Source: Acanthosepion pharaonis (taxonomy: Eukaryota; Mollusca; Cephalopoda; Sepiida; Sepiidae). From it: 64,000 nucleotides of DNA. A program made the translations under genes and the position numbers. Of the stretch, positions 44,651 to 55,449 are shown piece by piece (position 1 is the first letter of the stretch; every line of letters starts with the position of its first letter). A model generated the notes under the pieces. That model did not search any database. It saw only the letters and a program-made list of their open reading frames with translations, and was not told the DNA's origin. The stretch lies in assembly GCA_903632075.3 (NCBI GenBank), contig CAHIKZ030002035.1, forward strand, positions 2,850,001 to 2,914,000. The letters run 5' to 3'.

Positions 44651-45210
44651 GTGCAATAAAAGCAGACATTATTAAAAGCCATTTATAGGGCAAAAAAAAT
44701 GAATTTTATCTTTTTTGTTATAAATGGTCTTTTAATATATCTGCCTTTATTGCTAAATAGACAATGGTCTTTTAATATATCTGCCTTTATTGCTAAATAG
44801 ACAATGGTCTTTTAATATGTCTGCCTTTATTGCTAAATAGACAATGGTCTTTTAATATGTCTGCCTTTATTGCTAAATAGACAATGGTCTTTTAATATGT
44901 CTGCCTTTATTGCTAAATAGACAATGGTCTTTTAACATGTCTGGCTTTATTGCTAAATAGACAATGGTCTTTTAACATGTCTGGCTTTATTGCTAAATAG
45001 ACAATGGTCTTTTAACATGTCTGGCTTTATTGCTAAATAGACAATGGTCTTTTAACATGTCTGGCTTTATTGCTAAATAGACAATGGTCTTTTAACATGT
45101 CTGCCTTTATTGCTAAATAGACAATGGTCTTTTACTATCTCTAGTTTTATTGCTCCCATACACAATGGTCTTTTAATATGCCTGCTTTTATTGCTCCCAT
45201 ACACAATGGT
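44651..45210 (+). repeat. 40-bp minisatellite array with one inverted unit
   Basis: Units of ACAATGGTCTTTTAATATGT plus CTGCCTTTATTGCTAAATAG are repeated about 12 times from 44721 to 45210 with exact 40-base spacing for the first ten. Variants are ordered in blocks: AATATAT units first, then AATATGT/CTGCC, then AACATGT/CTGGC, then more diverged units ending CTCCCATA. One unit in the opposite orientation (GTGCAATAAAAGCAGACATT..., 44651-44687) precedes the array, separated by 33 bases. Confidence 0.95.
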
Positions 45211-47184
45211 GTGCTGAGACATCCTTGACTAGACAGCAGGGATTATAAAATAAATTCTGATGTTTTGTCAAATTTGGGGAAATTTTCAGCATCCATAGAT
45301 GTGATTACAAATATTTAAAATAGAAAGATAGTGAAATGACAATACAGACTATGTATTTGTGTATGGTGAAAGAAAATGTCAGTGGTCATGGACATACATT
45401 CTTTGCAATTTTAGCATTCAACTCCTCTTTTCAATGTAAACCTACCTCTTCCTTTAATCCTACATAATACCAGTTCATATTATTATCAGCTTAGTGAGTA
45501 AAAGATACACAACATTCACTAACCATTATTAAATCACTGATGACAGAAGACCATGACATTGATAAATGGCAAAAGATTCTAGGTAATATTACTCCTCATA
45601 AATAAAATTAAATAGAAAATTTTTTTCAGTAATGAGCAAAAACTTCAACAGAAGCCAAACATTGTTCAAAAGATGAAAAGTTCATATAACTCCGCCCATC
45701 CCCATTACTAAACCAATCAGGAAATGCCTTGTGTGGCATTTTTAATTCTGAAAAACATTATCTAAAGACTATCTCTAAAAACAAAGGTATAAAAAATGTT
45801 ATTTGTTTCTGTCCTTAGATTAGAAAAAGACAATTTACCAGGAAAACTTGATATTCAACCAACTTTAAAAGTTACGGATTAAAATATCTCTGTTGGCTAT
45901 GATGAGATATATTGGACTTCAAAGTGAGCCTAACATCTGTGTTTGAAAAAATGTCAAAAGTGCTGAAGTATAAGAAATAAAGGCTGAAGCAATATGTTTT
46001 TAAGATATCTCACTTCTAAGCAAATTTCTATTAATTTTTAATAAGAATCAGTATCTGAATAAATTATTTCACTGCAGCTGCTAATCGATAATACCAAATT
46101 TTACAAAGGTTTTATGTAAAAATGTGTGAAACATAATGTCACCATAATCTGATAATTCAGAGTGACATTTTCATTGCTCTTTTTAACAACTTTTCAAAAA
46201 AAGGGTATTTTCCAATTTTCATCAGTCTTACAAGAAATCACTTGAGGTATTTCACATAAATTTCTCAAATATAACAAAAGCCATAGGATAAAGTATAATG
46301 TCAACAGCCAAATATATTTTTTGAGAAGCAAGAGAACTTATTTAAGATTCTATCAAATGAAAAGGCACTAAATCAACACTATTAACAAAACTGAAGTATG
46401 ATTAGTCTTGTCATGGTAACAAATTGATATACTTGTGTAATTTGCTTATCATCTATTTAGATATGAGAGGTGCAATGATCATCAGCAGAGAGCACCTAAT
46501 TTACAACTAAAATTCATATTCCATAAAAGAAAGCATGAATCCAATTCACCCTATTGTGTTCTATTGGAAGATATTTTGATAAAACAACTTGTTGCTGAAA
46601 TATCATGATGACTGAAGGTGAAGAGAGAGAGAGATTAGGTACCTAAGCAAACCAATATCTTATAATTACCTCACCTGTCCAGATAATAGCGAGAAAAATA
46701 AAATGGTTAATTCCAACCTTGATGGAGTCAAATTATTTGCATATATCTGAGTAGCAGACACAGACTAACACATTAGAAGGAAAAACAAGTACCAATCCAA
46801 TCTTTACCAAAATATATCACTGAACAAAAAATTTAAATAAATCAGAGGTTATCATGAATATAACAATAGTTGAGGTATCAATTCTTTCTATAATAATCAA
46901 TTTCAAAGGCAAAGAGTAAAATGAGAATGACTAGGTGTTAAAATAGTGATTGCTTTGTATTCTGTTTTGTAGGTTTAAAAATAAACCTGATAGAATTCAT
47001 TAACAAAAACAGCAACACTTCTGAACAATATCATAAAAATATAAATAACAAATAAAAAGAGCCCTGGCATCTGCTGCTGATGTAATTCAGTTGCTACAGA
47101 AAGTTAATATGAATAATGCAATCATCACTTTGAAACTTAGCATAAAGACAAATCTAATACTTTTCCATGGACAGAGGAGACGCT
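45211..47184. other. AT-rich unique-looking DNA
   Basis: Nearly 2 kb without recognised transposons, tRNA-like heads or coding motifs, the longest such stretch here. A short GA run lies near 46621. Confidence 0.45.
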
Positions 47185-47430
47185 TATATTAAACAGTATT
47201 TCAGTTCGTCTACCGACCCCTGAATATTCGAGAAATCTTATTAAAAAAAACTCTCCGGGAGGATTGAATCTACGCCCCCCCTTTCCAGGCGAAACCTCGA
47301 TAGATCCAACGTGCTTTTAACTAACTCAACTACGAAGAACGTCGTTATTAAGTAACGTTCTGTATTGCCTTGAAACACATCTTTCTCGTTTAGATTCCTG
47401 AAACTTCAAAACTTAGTTTCGTATGCGATG
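47185..47430 (-). mobile_element. tRNA-derived SINE, third family, copy 1
   Basis: Minus strand: AGTTGAGTTAGTTAAAAGCA (A-box region), then about 40 bases later GATTCAATCCTCCCGG (B box). A body follows containing CGAATATTCAGGGGTCGG. Collinear with 47545-47810 at about 60-70 percent by eye. Confidence 0.7.
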
Positions 47431-47544
47431 CGAAACGTAAACAAAACAATTTCTAAAGAAAATGGAATTTTATTAATCCAATATATTTTATCATGTTAAG
47501 CGCCTTTTTTTTTTTTTTTAGTGGATACCCATATTTGAGCAGAC

Positions 47545-47810
47545 GCTCCGTTTATCGTAAGCAGTATTTTATTTCGTTTACTGGTATTAAATAAAAGTGC
47601 GCCTTTCGGAAGGGTTTGAACCTGCATCACCCTTGGCGGGAGAAACCGTCGATAGATCTGATATACTTTCATCTCGCCTATGAAGAGCGTCGTGATTAAG
47701 CAAGATTCTGTAATAATTCGAATATAGTAGGTAGAATGATGCATGAGAATAGAGAAGCCCTTCCAACTGTGGAAGATTGCTGAAACAGTCTTTTCTCGTT
47801 TCACTCTCCG
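47545..47810 (-). mobile_element. tRNA-derived SINE, third family, copy 2
   Basis: Minus strand: AGGCGAGATGAAAGTATATC and GGTTTGAACCTT... correspond to the tRNA-like head, less well conserved than copy 1. Shared blocks include GAAGAGCGTCGTGATTAAGC and TTTTCTCGTTT, in the same order and orientation, about 360 bases apart, suggesting a segmental tandem duplication. Confidence 0.6.
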
Positions 47811-47949
47811 CCTCTGCTTATTTGCGAAGCTATATTAGTGGTTTATTAGTATAAACTTTAAAAATCTCAACAAGCCTCATCCCTTTAGTACAGACAGTCT
47901 GATATTTGTAAAATTAGCGATGCTTCAGCCATGTTAAAAACAAAACGAG
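47811..47949. other. Spacer
   Basis: Nothing recognised. Confidence 0.4.
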
Positions 47950-48425
47950 AAGTGTTATTCAGTAAAACCGCATTCGATCTCGAAGTGACTTTTTTTTGCT
48001 TTTGATCCGGTGATTCTCATTTTTTGTTATCGTTTTCACAATGGCAGTCTTCAATAAGTCCTTTGCATTATGGGGTCGCTTATTGATCCCATTCTCAACA
48101 ATACCCCCAAACGTAGTAGTCTAAGCAATTTAAATCAGGAAAGCTATGAGGTGACAATTTAGAAGTGACATAATTGTCAAAATTCTCGGTTAACCAATCC
48201 TCTGTTCTACGAGCTACGGGAGTGATCATAATCCTGTTAGAATATTATTATATCTCCCATCCTGATGTAAATGGTAGCATTAACCCTTAAGCTCCGTGGG
48301 AAAAAGTGAGTGTAATGACATGCTCCTTTATTGCTTACAACATCCAGGACCATCAAAGACGATGTTAGAATGGCATTTATGCTCATTTCCTTTTCTCGAT
48401 ACAGCTTAGATTGTGGCACAAGGCT
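47950..48425 (-). mobile_element. Tc1/mariner-like transposase relic
   Basis: Minus-strand translation gives VLDVVSNKGACHYTHFF near 48335, then LRVNATIYI near 48280, as in the DDE domain of Tc1/mariner transposases (..WGVVS..G...HFF...G..VNA..YI). Further on come LDYYVWG near 48120, where the third catalytic Asp sits in NxLDYxVW, and VENGINKRPHNAKDLLK near 48080 and TAIVKTITKNENHR. The Asp-bearing block between them is unreadable. Distinct from the mariner at 18.5 kb in its motifs. Only a partial, inactive copy. Confidence 0.78.
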
Positions 48426-48436
48426 GAAAAAGTATG

Positions 48437-48535
48437 GAATATTCAGTGAGGATCGAACTCACTACTTTGTCAATTGTTTTAACGAGATAAGCTTACAACC
48501 ATTACACCAAGTCGGGGTACTCCATTTATGGACTG
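48437..48535 (-). mobile_element. SINE, second family, head fragment
   Basis: Minus strand: ACTTGGTGTAATGGTTGTAA, GCTTATCTCGTTAAAACAAT, GAGTTCGATCCTCACT. It matches the head at 36719-36785, with a better B box (GAGTTCGATCC). Body lost. Confidence 0.75.
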
Positions 48536-48540
48536 CACTA

Positions 48541-48596
48541 TATATAATGAAGATATATATATATAATGAAGATATATATATGTATAATGAAGATTC
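48541..48596. repeat. Short tandem repeat ATAATGAAGATATAT
   Basis: Three units of about 18-20 bases. Confidence 0.85.
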
Positions 48597-48672
48597 AGTC
48601 GTTTGAAGATTGCGTACTACGTTACGCAAGAAACTTAAACTCATGGCCGGCCGGAAGAAACACCTTATTGGA

Positions 48673-48765
48673 TAAGAGATATTTATAGATATAGATAGAT
48701 AGATAGGTAGATAGATAGATACGTAGGTAGGTACGTAGGTGGGGAAATGAGATAGAAAGATAGAT
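48673..48765. repeat. (GATA)n/(GTAG)n microsatellite
   Basis: Degenerate tetranucleotide repeat, mostly GATA and GTAG units. Confidence 0.9.
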
Positions 48766-48937
48766 AGAGGGATAGGTAAAGAGAGATAGCATAATAGATA
48801 GGTAGTGACAAGGTGAGAAAGGAGAGAGAGTGAGGAGAGTAAAGAGAGCCGTATAATAATGATTAAAAATTGAAATTCACGGGGTGGTCCGCTCTCATGG
48901 CTTCTGTAAAATTGAAGTTTAGCATTCATCCAACTAT

Positions 48938-48940
<3 letters not shown>

Positions 48941-48998
<58 letters not shown>

Positions 48999-49095
48999 CG
49001 AGCGAGACAGACACACACACACATGCGTGAGCGAGACAGACGCACACACACACATGTGAGCGAGACAGACACACACATGCACACACAGAGACAGA
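48941..49095. repeat. (CA)n microsatellite with GAGCGAGACAGA spacers
   Basis: About 26 CA units, then three CA blocks separated by near-identical GCGAGCGAGACAGACA-type spacers, i.e. a higher-order repeat. Long open frames on both strands are repeat artefacts. Confidence 0.95.
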
Positions 49096-49770
49096 CGAAA
49101 GTAAAACAGAGCGAGAGAATTTCAGCTTTTTTCTTACGCTTCGGGGGTTGAGGGAATTAGGGAACAAAACATGGGAGCTTGGGGGTTGGGGATATGAAAA
49201 CGCTGTTATTACCTTCTTCTCGTGATCCAGTGTTATGTTTGTATTTTCCTAATGCTATTGTAATAAAGGATTACTATAACCAGGCAAGAGTGAATCCCAT
49301 TGTACCAGTATTCAAAGACTGTCCTTGAGCAATAAGTACCTATATATCAGTGCAATGCTTAAACTACATCAGCAGTATTTCGAAATTCACCGCAATTTCG
49401 TTGTCTGCAAGAAGGCAACGCTTTTTAGCCTGACTTAAAATCTGTTTTACTGCCTTGTGATCTGTACCATTACTAAGGTTAGAATTATATCTATCAAGGG
49501 TGTCATCGCTGTCACGCTTTTTCCTGAGAATTTTGGACGTTTTCCAACCAACAAATACATTCGGGATTGAAAATTTGTTTGGAAATTTTCAAATCAGTTT
49601 AAATAATTATATAAAAAAGTAAGTTTTTAAAGAAAAGTTTTTAGTCTTACAGTTTAATTCAGCTGGTCATTATTTAACGATTGTGAAGTATAAGCCCTCA
49701 TGGACATATTAATCATCTTTATATAACCGAGAGGGTGTTGGTTTGTCAAAATTAAATTTATAAAACAAAA
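49096..49770. other. Spacer
   Basis: Nothing recognised. Confidence 0.4.
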
Positions 49771-49774
49771 TAAT

Positions 49775-49925
49775 CAACGCCGAATTTAGGACAAATGAAG
49801 CCCTATTCTAGTTAAGGTATGAGGCCCCTTACTTGATCCCTGAAGGTAAGCCCGGCATGTCTACAAAGGCATGGATGGAAGATGCCCCACTGGCCCACTG
49901 TGCACAATGGTAAATCCGGCACTGA
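49775..49925. mobile_element. Possible MITE (about 145 bp)
   Basis: GCCGAATTTAG at the left and GTAAATCCGGCACTG at the right are inverted over about 11-12 bases. The interior is richer in G and C (GGCATGTCTACAAAGGCATG). No target duplication verified. Confidence 0.4.
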
Positions 49926-50200
49926 AAATAATCTTTGAACAATTAGCTATAATCGTCAACAGTACAATAACGGTTTTCTGCCGGTAAGTAATTTGAAATA
50001 AATGTGAAGAAAGAATATGTATAATAAAAAGTAATACTTATTATATTGAAAATACTACAGCTGTTTTAAGCTATTACGCCAAATGTTCACGCAGCGTGTT
50101 AACTGTGAAACCCAGTGGCACAATAAACCTTCTTTTTACCGTCCTTAAATAGAAATTAAAATTAAATGTGTAATTAATAATAAAATTGATAATATTGTTA
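49926..50200. other. AT-rich spacer
   Basis: Nothing recognised. Confidence 0.4.
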
Positions 50201-50202
50201 CC

Positions 50203-50362
50203 TCACAGCTATTGGTTAAATAGTAGGACTTGTATCTGGAAAAATCTTTGTTATTTTCAAAAAAAATTGTTCATTCAATATTCACTCATACAATCCAGTA
50301 TACGTTTCGGTTTTTAAAAACCCCAAAGGGTTGATAAGCCGTAAAAAAACAAATTAATAATA
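50203..50362 (+). mobile_element. 5S-tRNA SINE, 3' half only
   Basis: CACAGCTATTGGTTAAATAG, then TAGGACTTGTATCTGGAAAA, and the tail CCCCAAAGGGTTGATAAGCC match the body and tail of the SINE at 24.9-25.1 kb. 5'-truncated. Confidence 0.75.
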
Positions 50363-50424
50363 ATAGTGTACGTTTATAACTTTACATATATCACAGTATA
50401 TATGTACAGATCTTTTTTTTTATT

Positions 50425-50960
50425 GTTGTTTTAATCATTTCACTACAAGCAAGGCGATAATGCCACTAAGACGCAAGGGCTTACATGGTGTGAAAGAGAA
50501 TTAAAAAACTTTAGAAGAAACGGAAACCCTAATACTAAACAAGAAACAAGGCAAAAACTTTCCTCCTGTTCAATAGATTTATGAAGGAGGTGGGACCAAG
50601 GATAGGCGAACCCATCTACCCTATTAAATGATCGGCCAATATATGAATATAATTTGTAAGTAGAATCGAGTATATAATATCCATTTTCTTTTTCATTTGC
50701 TTTTTGTCTTTCCCAACACGTCTTCTGCCACAGAGAAGACATGACACCTCACCTTCCTTTGGGGTTGAATTTTAACTGAGGATGTCGTCCCAGCAAATGA
50801 ATAAATAGAAGAGTTGAGAGAAGATAGGTCAGAAGTCTTGCACATTGTGGTGATATGCCGAATTCATACCGCTGGAGCTTTTCACATTCACTGTTGATAC
50901 CAAACTTGTATTTATAGTTGTTAGCAGCAATCTACAGAAACTATTTTTCTTTAGATTGCT
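50425..50960 (-). mobile_element. Jockey-like LINE 3' region
   Basis: Begins with the reversed LINE tail (TTAATCATTTCACTACAAGC, TGCCACTAAGACGCAAGG) and is collinear with 36018-36250 on the same strand. Upstream limit uncertain. Confidence 0.65.
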
Positions 50961-51435
50961 TAAATTCTCTGAAGGATCTGGTACAAATTATTCTACTATT
51001 TATTTTACATAAATATCTCCAAAGTTTAAAAATAAATTAATTTTCGAGAATATTGTTAATGTCTAAATATTTTGACTGGTTAATTAATATTTACATCTAA
51101 GATGTAGATCCAAGCAGCCTTGATTTCATACTATTCATCAAACTTCACAAAATGTTGTCTGTGTATAAATAGGTATTTGTGCATCTCATAAATTTATTCC
51201 ATTAAATATCATCTGGTTTGTTGCTTTTCCATTTCTATCATTTGTCTCTATTTGGCATTCAAGAACATTGAGAGTTCGGTTTTTTTTCCTTGTCTGCTTT
51301 ACTAAGCGTAATTGAGCTAAATTTTAAATCCAGTAGATATTAGTGGCGTCTAGTTAAAAAAAAAAGAAACCATTTTCTGGTCTTTCTTAACTCTTTCCCA
51401 TATTCAGCCTTTTCCTCACACACGGATTTGTCTCT
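50961..51435. other. AT-rich spacer
   Basis: Nothing recognised. Confidence 0.4.
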
Positions 51436-51438
51436 CAT

Positions 51439-51484
51439 TTCAACCTGAGGACGCCTACTGTAAGGGTCGAAACGCGTAGTTGAA
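51439..51484 (+). ncRNA. Hammerhead-ribozyme-like motif
   Basis: The order stem I - CTGAGGA (51445-51451) - hairpin - GAA (51469-51471) - ACGCGT (51472-51477) - A (51478) - stem I is that of a type I hammerhead. Stem I is perfect over six pairs, TTCAAC (51439-51444) with GTTGAA (51479-51484). ACGCGT is palindromic, so stem III could form between two RNAs. Stem II is weak: the first pair is C opposite C, then G-U, C-G, C-G, U-G. Known: minimal hammerheads of this kind occur in Penelope-like retroelements. Whether this one cleaves, and what carries it, is not established. Confidence 0.5.
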
Positions 51485-51650
51485 TAGCTTTTACACTTTG
51501 TCTTATTATCTACCCTTTTATTTGGCTATTATTCTACCCATATACACAACTACAAACACATCGTTGTCTATAAACTTTGCAAAAAAGTTAAAAGAGTTTT
51601 TAATGTTATCGGTCCTAATTTGGTATTTTGAATTCACTCATTTTCCCACC
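51485..51650. other. Spacer
   Basis: A 60-codon frame without recognised content. Confidence 0.35.
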
Positions 51651-51654
51651 GCCG

Positions 51655-51950
51655 TCACGTGACTTACCGTTGTCTTTTCTATAAATATTTTTCATGGCAA
51701 TGAGCTCTCTTCCTTGGTACTTCGACCGCATGTATTTAACATTGGTAACTAAGTCTCATCATTTTACTGTTGAAATGGCTAAAACATGTAACCGTACATT
51801 CTATCCTAATAGTTTCTTTTCTTCCACCTGTCGCCTGTGGAAAACTCTTCCAATTTCTTGTTCCCCTGTCACCTAAGATTTTTAAAATTTAAAGCAACGT
51901 TATTTATGTTATAAAATAAAATAAGACATATCTCGGCTGATTTGCAGGCA
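51655..51950 (+). mobile_element. Jockey-like LINE C-terminal fragment
   Basis: Open frame 51694-51876 contains KSHHFTVEMAKTCNRTFYPN and STCRLWKTLP, the counterpart of HLFTVETVKCSRLFYSN and SHLWNSSP at 43.6 kb. Tail lost. Confidence 0.8.
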
Positions 51951-52204
51951 AATAAACTAACATACTCAAAAGCGAGAGCCGGATGAACGGGACAAGGCCC
52001 CGTCACAAATGACCATTATCGTCGTTTACGCATAAACCTGACGCACGAGTTCCGGTCGAAAAATAAAATAATATTTTAAAGTGTTTCTATTTTTCGACCA
52101 ATTTAATAAGGATGTCAGTAAAAATGCAGTCACTCTTCACCAACCCCCACATCTGCATATGAAAATAAGGATTAAAAATACCTATAAGTCTACCATTCTC
52201 CGAT

Positions 52205-52350
52205 GCTTAGAAGGGCACCCTGATGTGGATTAATGGTTAGTAAGCTTGTCTTGCTGGAACAATTACAACTGAGTAGTGAATTCAATCCTCACTGGGTGCC
52301 CCATACTTTTGGCCTTGTGCCACATCTAAGCTATGCTTAGAAAATCAACA
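52205..52350 (+). mobile_element. tRNA-derived SINE, second family, copy 2
   Basis: GATGTGGATTAATGGTTAGT (head), GTGAATTCAATCCTCACTGG (B-box region) and GCTATGCTTAGAAAATCAA (tail) match the copy at 36.7 kb. It abuts the next LINE fragment. Confidence 0.8.
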
Positions 52351-52351
52351 T

Positions 52352-52895
52352 TCTTTGATGCTGAGAATATTACTGCTACATATGGTCCAGTGCTCCTGCT
52401 ATTTATCTAGAGCTCCTTGATAAAATACAACAAATCAGCAATATTATAGGTCCTGCTTTGGCTTGCTCGGCTTCAATCACTCCCCCACCACCTTAAGGTT
52501 CCCTCTCTGTGCCTTTTGTATACTTTCATGGCAATTGTTTGGATAAGCTCTTTGCAATAAATACTACCTAGACTTTTTTTTAATGTAAGTGCAGTACTAG
52601 ACTGGCATCAAAATTTTATCAATTTACCGTTGAGTTAGCTAGATGTAATCGTAAGTTCTATGCTAACAGTTTAATTTCTTGCATTTCTTGCTTGTGCAAC
52701 TCCCTTCTGGTTCCATGCTTTCCAGCCAACTTTAATCTTCAAATATTTAAATGCAATGTCAATCGCTATCTACTGTCCTCCTGATTACTCTTTTTGTTCT
52801 TAGTCATTAGTAATGTTTGTTTTCTAATTCTTCCACATGCAGTAACTCCTTGTGTCTTAGTTGGTTTACTGCCTTGCATAGGGTGAAACTGATTT
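52352..52895 (+). mobile_element. Jockey-like LINE C-terminus and 3' UTR
   Basis: GCTACATATGGTCCAGTGC corresponds to the CHIWSGA block. The FTVELARCN block is near 52630, and the 3' UTR CATGCTTTCCAGCCAACTTT ... TTGTGTCTTAGTTGGTTTAC ends in an A run. Confidence 0.8.
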
Positions 52896-53082
52896 AAAAA
52901 AAAACAACAAACTCCTTGAAATTTTCTTTGTTAAGCATTTCTCAATTATTAAAACAATTCAGAAGAATACAGTACAGTATTTGAAATATAAAAAAAGGTT
53001 AATATTTAATTAATAATTTAATTAATGAAAAAAATATCTTTTTTTTTTAAAATCCCAAAAGTCAACTGAATATTTTTTTTAT

Positions 53083-53905
53083 TCTTCTTCCATGTGCCAT
53101 ACCCATTAATGACGTTGGTGATCCTGGCTCTCCACAATTTCCTGTCCTTTGTTGCTTTTAGTAAAGTTGTTGTTTTGTTATCTCTCCTAATCCCTGTTCA
53201 GCCAACCATTTACACACTCTTAGATAAGATAGGTTAGGCTTTCCTCTGTCCCTTTTGCCTTTAATGTCTTGTGAGTATCACATTTTCCAAGCCCTCTTTC
53301 CTCATGTGTCCTAGAAATTTCAACTCTTTCTGATACTAAGTATGTGTTCTTTTTGTTTTCATTTTCTGAAAAAATTGTTGTTTCTCACACGTTCAGTCTA
53401 TGGTATTCTCAGCATCCTTTTATAGAATCACATTTCTTTTGCTTCAAGGCCCTTCTTCATCTGAGGAGATTGTTTAACATTCACTGCCATATAAGAGGAC
53501 CAATATTACATAACTGCTAAGTACTCATTTCTTTGCTTAGCTTTAGGAAGACATTTTTCTCTATCCCAATGTGCCTTTAGAGTTTGGTGCTGCATTTTCC
53601 ATCCTATTTCAAAACACCTGGATATATACGTTTTTCTACTTGCTCAATTCTGACATCTCCAATTTGTATTTTGAATCATTGGTTATTCTCTTGCTGACAA
53701 CCATACATTCTATCTTTTTACAGTTGATAGTCCTTTCTTCCTGCTTTCCTTTACTCGGTCTATTCCACTTGCTGACAACCATGCATTTTATCTTCTTAGA
53801 ATTGATGTTTAGTCCTTTCTTCCTGCTTTCCTTTACTACCTTCTGTAAGATTTCCTGTAGTTTCTTTTCTGTGTTTTCTACCAACACTACCATCTGAATT
53901 ATTCT
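53083..53905 (-). mobile_element. RTE-like LINE 3' region including RT thumb
   Basis: Minus strand, from 53905 down: KLQEILQKVVKESRKKGLNI and then KCMVVSK (thumb after the palm), a duplicated KKIECMVVSK block, then the C-terminal region seen in the other copies, ending at the reversed motif CTTCCATGTGCCATACCC near 53090. The longest 3' copy of this LINE in the window. Stops and shifts throughout. Confidence 0.85.
53690..53837 (-). repeat. Tandem duplication inside LINE thumb
   Basis: CTTGCTGACAACCAT...CTTTACT is present at 53690-53755 and 53768-53837, period 78, so the CMVVSK motif is encoded twice. Confidence 0.9.
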
Positions 53906-54319
53906 CCACCCTCCAACATCTCTCTCACAGGTCAGATGTGGCAAGCCTCTCACAAGCTTAACCTGTTTAAGTCTAGAGTTAACTGTTTCTTCCCCTCAGA
54001 ACAGATTTCTATATAATTTTATTATCCATTCCTTAGATGATTACTATTGATGACTGTAAAATTATTTCTATGTTCACACATGGACTGACTTTGCTATAAG
54101 ATAGTACGTTAAACTGTAAATATACAATGTGACCTTTACCCAAGTTTCCCACCAACTGGCCAATGATTACCTCATATTGCATTCTGGTTCTTCATCTTGT
54201 CAGTGTTCAAAGAAAGCTAGGAAAGGACATGCTATATGCTTACAATGAAAGATAAATGCCATGTCAAGAAATATGTAATCCCCCCCCCCAATACTATGTT
54301 GATGTTTTTTTCAGAGCTT
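53906..54319. other. Spacer with LINE 3' UTR pieces
   Basis: CTCACAAGCTTAACCTGTTT...ATGATTACTATTGATGACTG near 53950-54060 also occurs near 54760-54860 (TTAACCTGTTCAAGTCTAGA...ATGATTACTATTGATGACTG). A piece of the jockey-like LINE end is therefore present twice. Confidence 0.6.
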
Positions 54320-55145
54320 TGTCTGTTCATTCAGTACAGGTAAGTTGATACTATACGTTGATGGTTTATTCTACTATTTTTGGGAGTGTCTCCGTAAGGT
54401 GCTGTTTTGGGGCAGACATACATTTTCCAGTCTTGATAGGGTTCAAAAGCGTCTCCGAGTCCTTTCTGGAGAAGAGTTATTTTCCGCTCTTCAACCTCTC
54501 ACTCACAGCTGGGATGTGGCAAGCCTCTCACTGCTCTATTGCTACTTCCATGGAAAGTGCTCGGACGATCAACTTTCCCTGATTCCGCCAGTTCTAGCCT
54601 TCAAGTCTAGGTCCCGCCATGCCATTGGCATTATAGCAAACTGCCCACATTTCTTCCATATTCCGTCGGTGAAAAGTAAGTTTCACTCAAACATCGTCTT
54701 CCTATGAACCACTGCTCTGTGGAATCGACTCCCATTAGGATGCTTCCCAGATCACTGCAATCTTAACCTGTTCAAGTCTAGAGTTAACTGTTATCTTCCT
54801 CTCAGAACAGATTTCTATATAATTTTATTATCCATTCCTTAGATGATTACTATTGATGACTGTAAAATTATTTCTATGTCAACACATGGACTACTCTCAT
54901 TGTGGCTTCTGGCTCCATTCTTTCCAGCCAACTTTGATCTTCAAAAATTTAAATACAATATCAATTGTTACCTTCTTCAAAAATTTAAATACAATATCAA
55001 TTGTTACCTACTGTCTCCTTGATTACTTTTTTATTGTTTTTGCTCCTTAATAATGTTTCTCGTTTTTCTTATTCCTTCACACTAAGTAACCCCCTTGTGT
55101 CTTAGTGGCTTTATTGCCTTGCTTGGAATGAAATGATTAAAAGAA
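54320..55145 (+). mobile_element. Jockey-like LINE C-terminus and 3' UTR
   Basis: Open frame 54345-54707 (120 residues) carries SSLDRVQKRLRVLSGEELFS, then DVASLSLLYCYFHGKCSDDQ, SLIPPVLAF, SRSRHAIGI and FHIPSVKSKFHS, conserved C-terminal blocks of this LINE. The frame is then broken; ALWNRLP is readable near 54715. The 3' UTR (CTTTCCAGCCAACTTTGATC ... CTTGTGTCTTAGTGGC) ends at AAATGATTAAAAG near 55145. Confidence 0.88.
54939..55008 (+). repeat. 36-bp tandem duplication in LINE 3' UTR
   Basis: CTTCAAAAATTTAAATACAA plus TATCAATTGTTAC occurs at 54939 and 54975 with almost no divergence, so it is recent. Confidence 0.95.
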
Positions 55146-55415
55146 AATATCTCTTTCTTGTTCCTATTCTCCCTTAAAACTTCTTCATTACTTTTGGGCA
55201 CAGACCATGGTTTTGTGATCATTCATCAGGAGAATCACATCTGTTATTTAAAGTTTCTTATCGTTAAATAAATTGTCCAACATTCACTGCCAAAGAGAAG
55301 AGAAGATTAGATATTGCATAGCAGTTTATCACTCCCTTTGTAGTTTCTAAGAATATTATCCAATTTCTTAATGCTTTAATATTTCTATATGCATGGCGGT
55401 TAGTGACAGGAACAG
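55146..55415 (-). mobile_element. RTE-like LINE fragment
   Basis: CACTGCCAAAGAGAAGAG..., CATAGCAGTTTATCACTCCC and TTTCTAAGAATATTATCCAATT on the plus strand match the reversed LINE block at 53.5 kb and 56.8 kb. Confidence 0.65.
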
Positions 55416-55449
55416 CCCAAACATGTGGATTACAAACTTGAAATACTAA

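Noticed and set aside
44721..45210. CRISPR array
   Set aside because: Units are contiguous 40-base repeats with no unique spacers, in a eukaryotic context.
48462..49167. 206-codon minus-strand frame and neighbours
   Set aside because: Built from (CA)n and (GATA)n repeats and a SINE fragment; valine-cysteine repeats are a microsatellite artefact.
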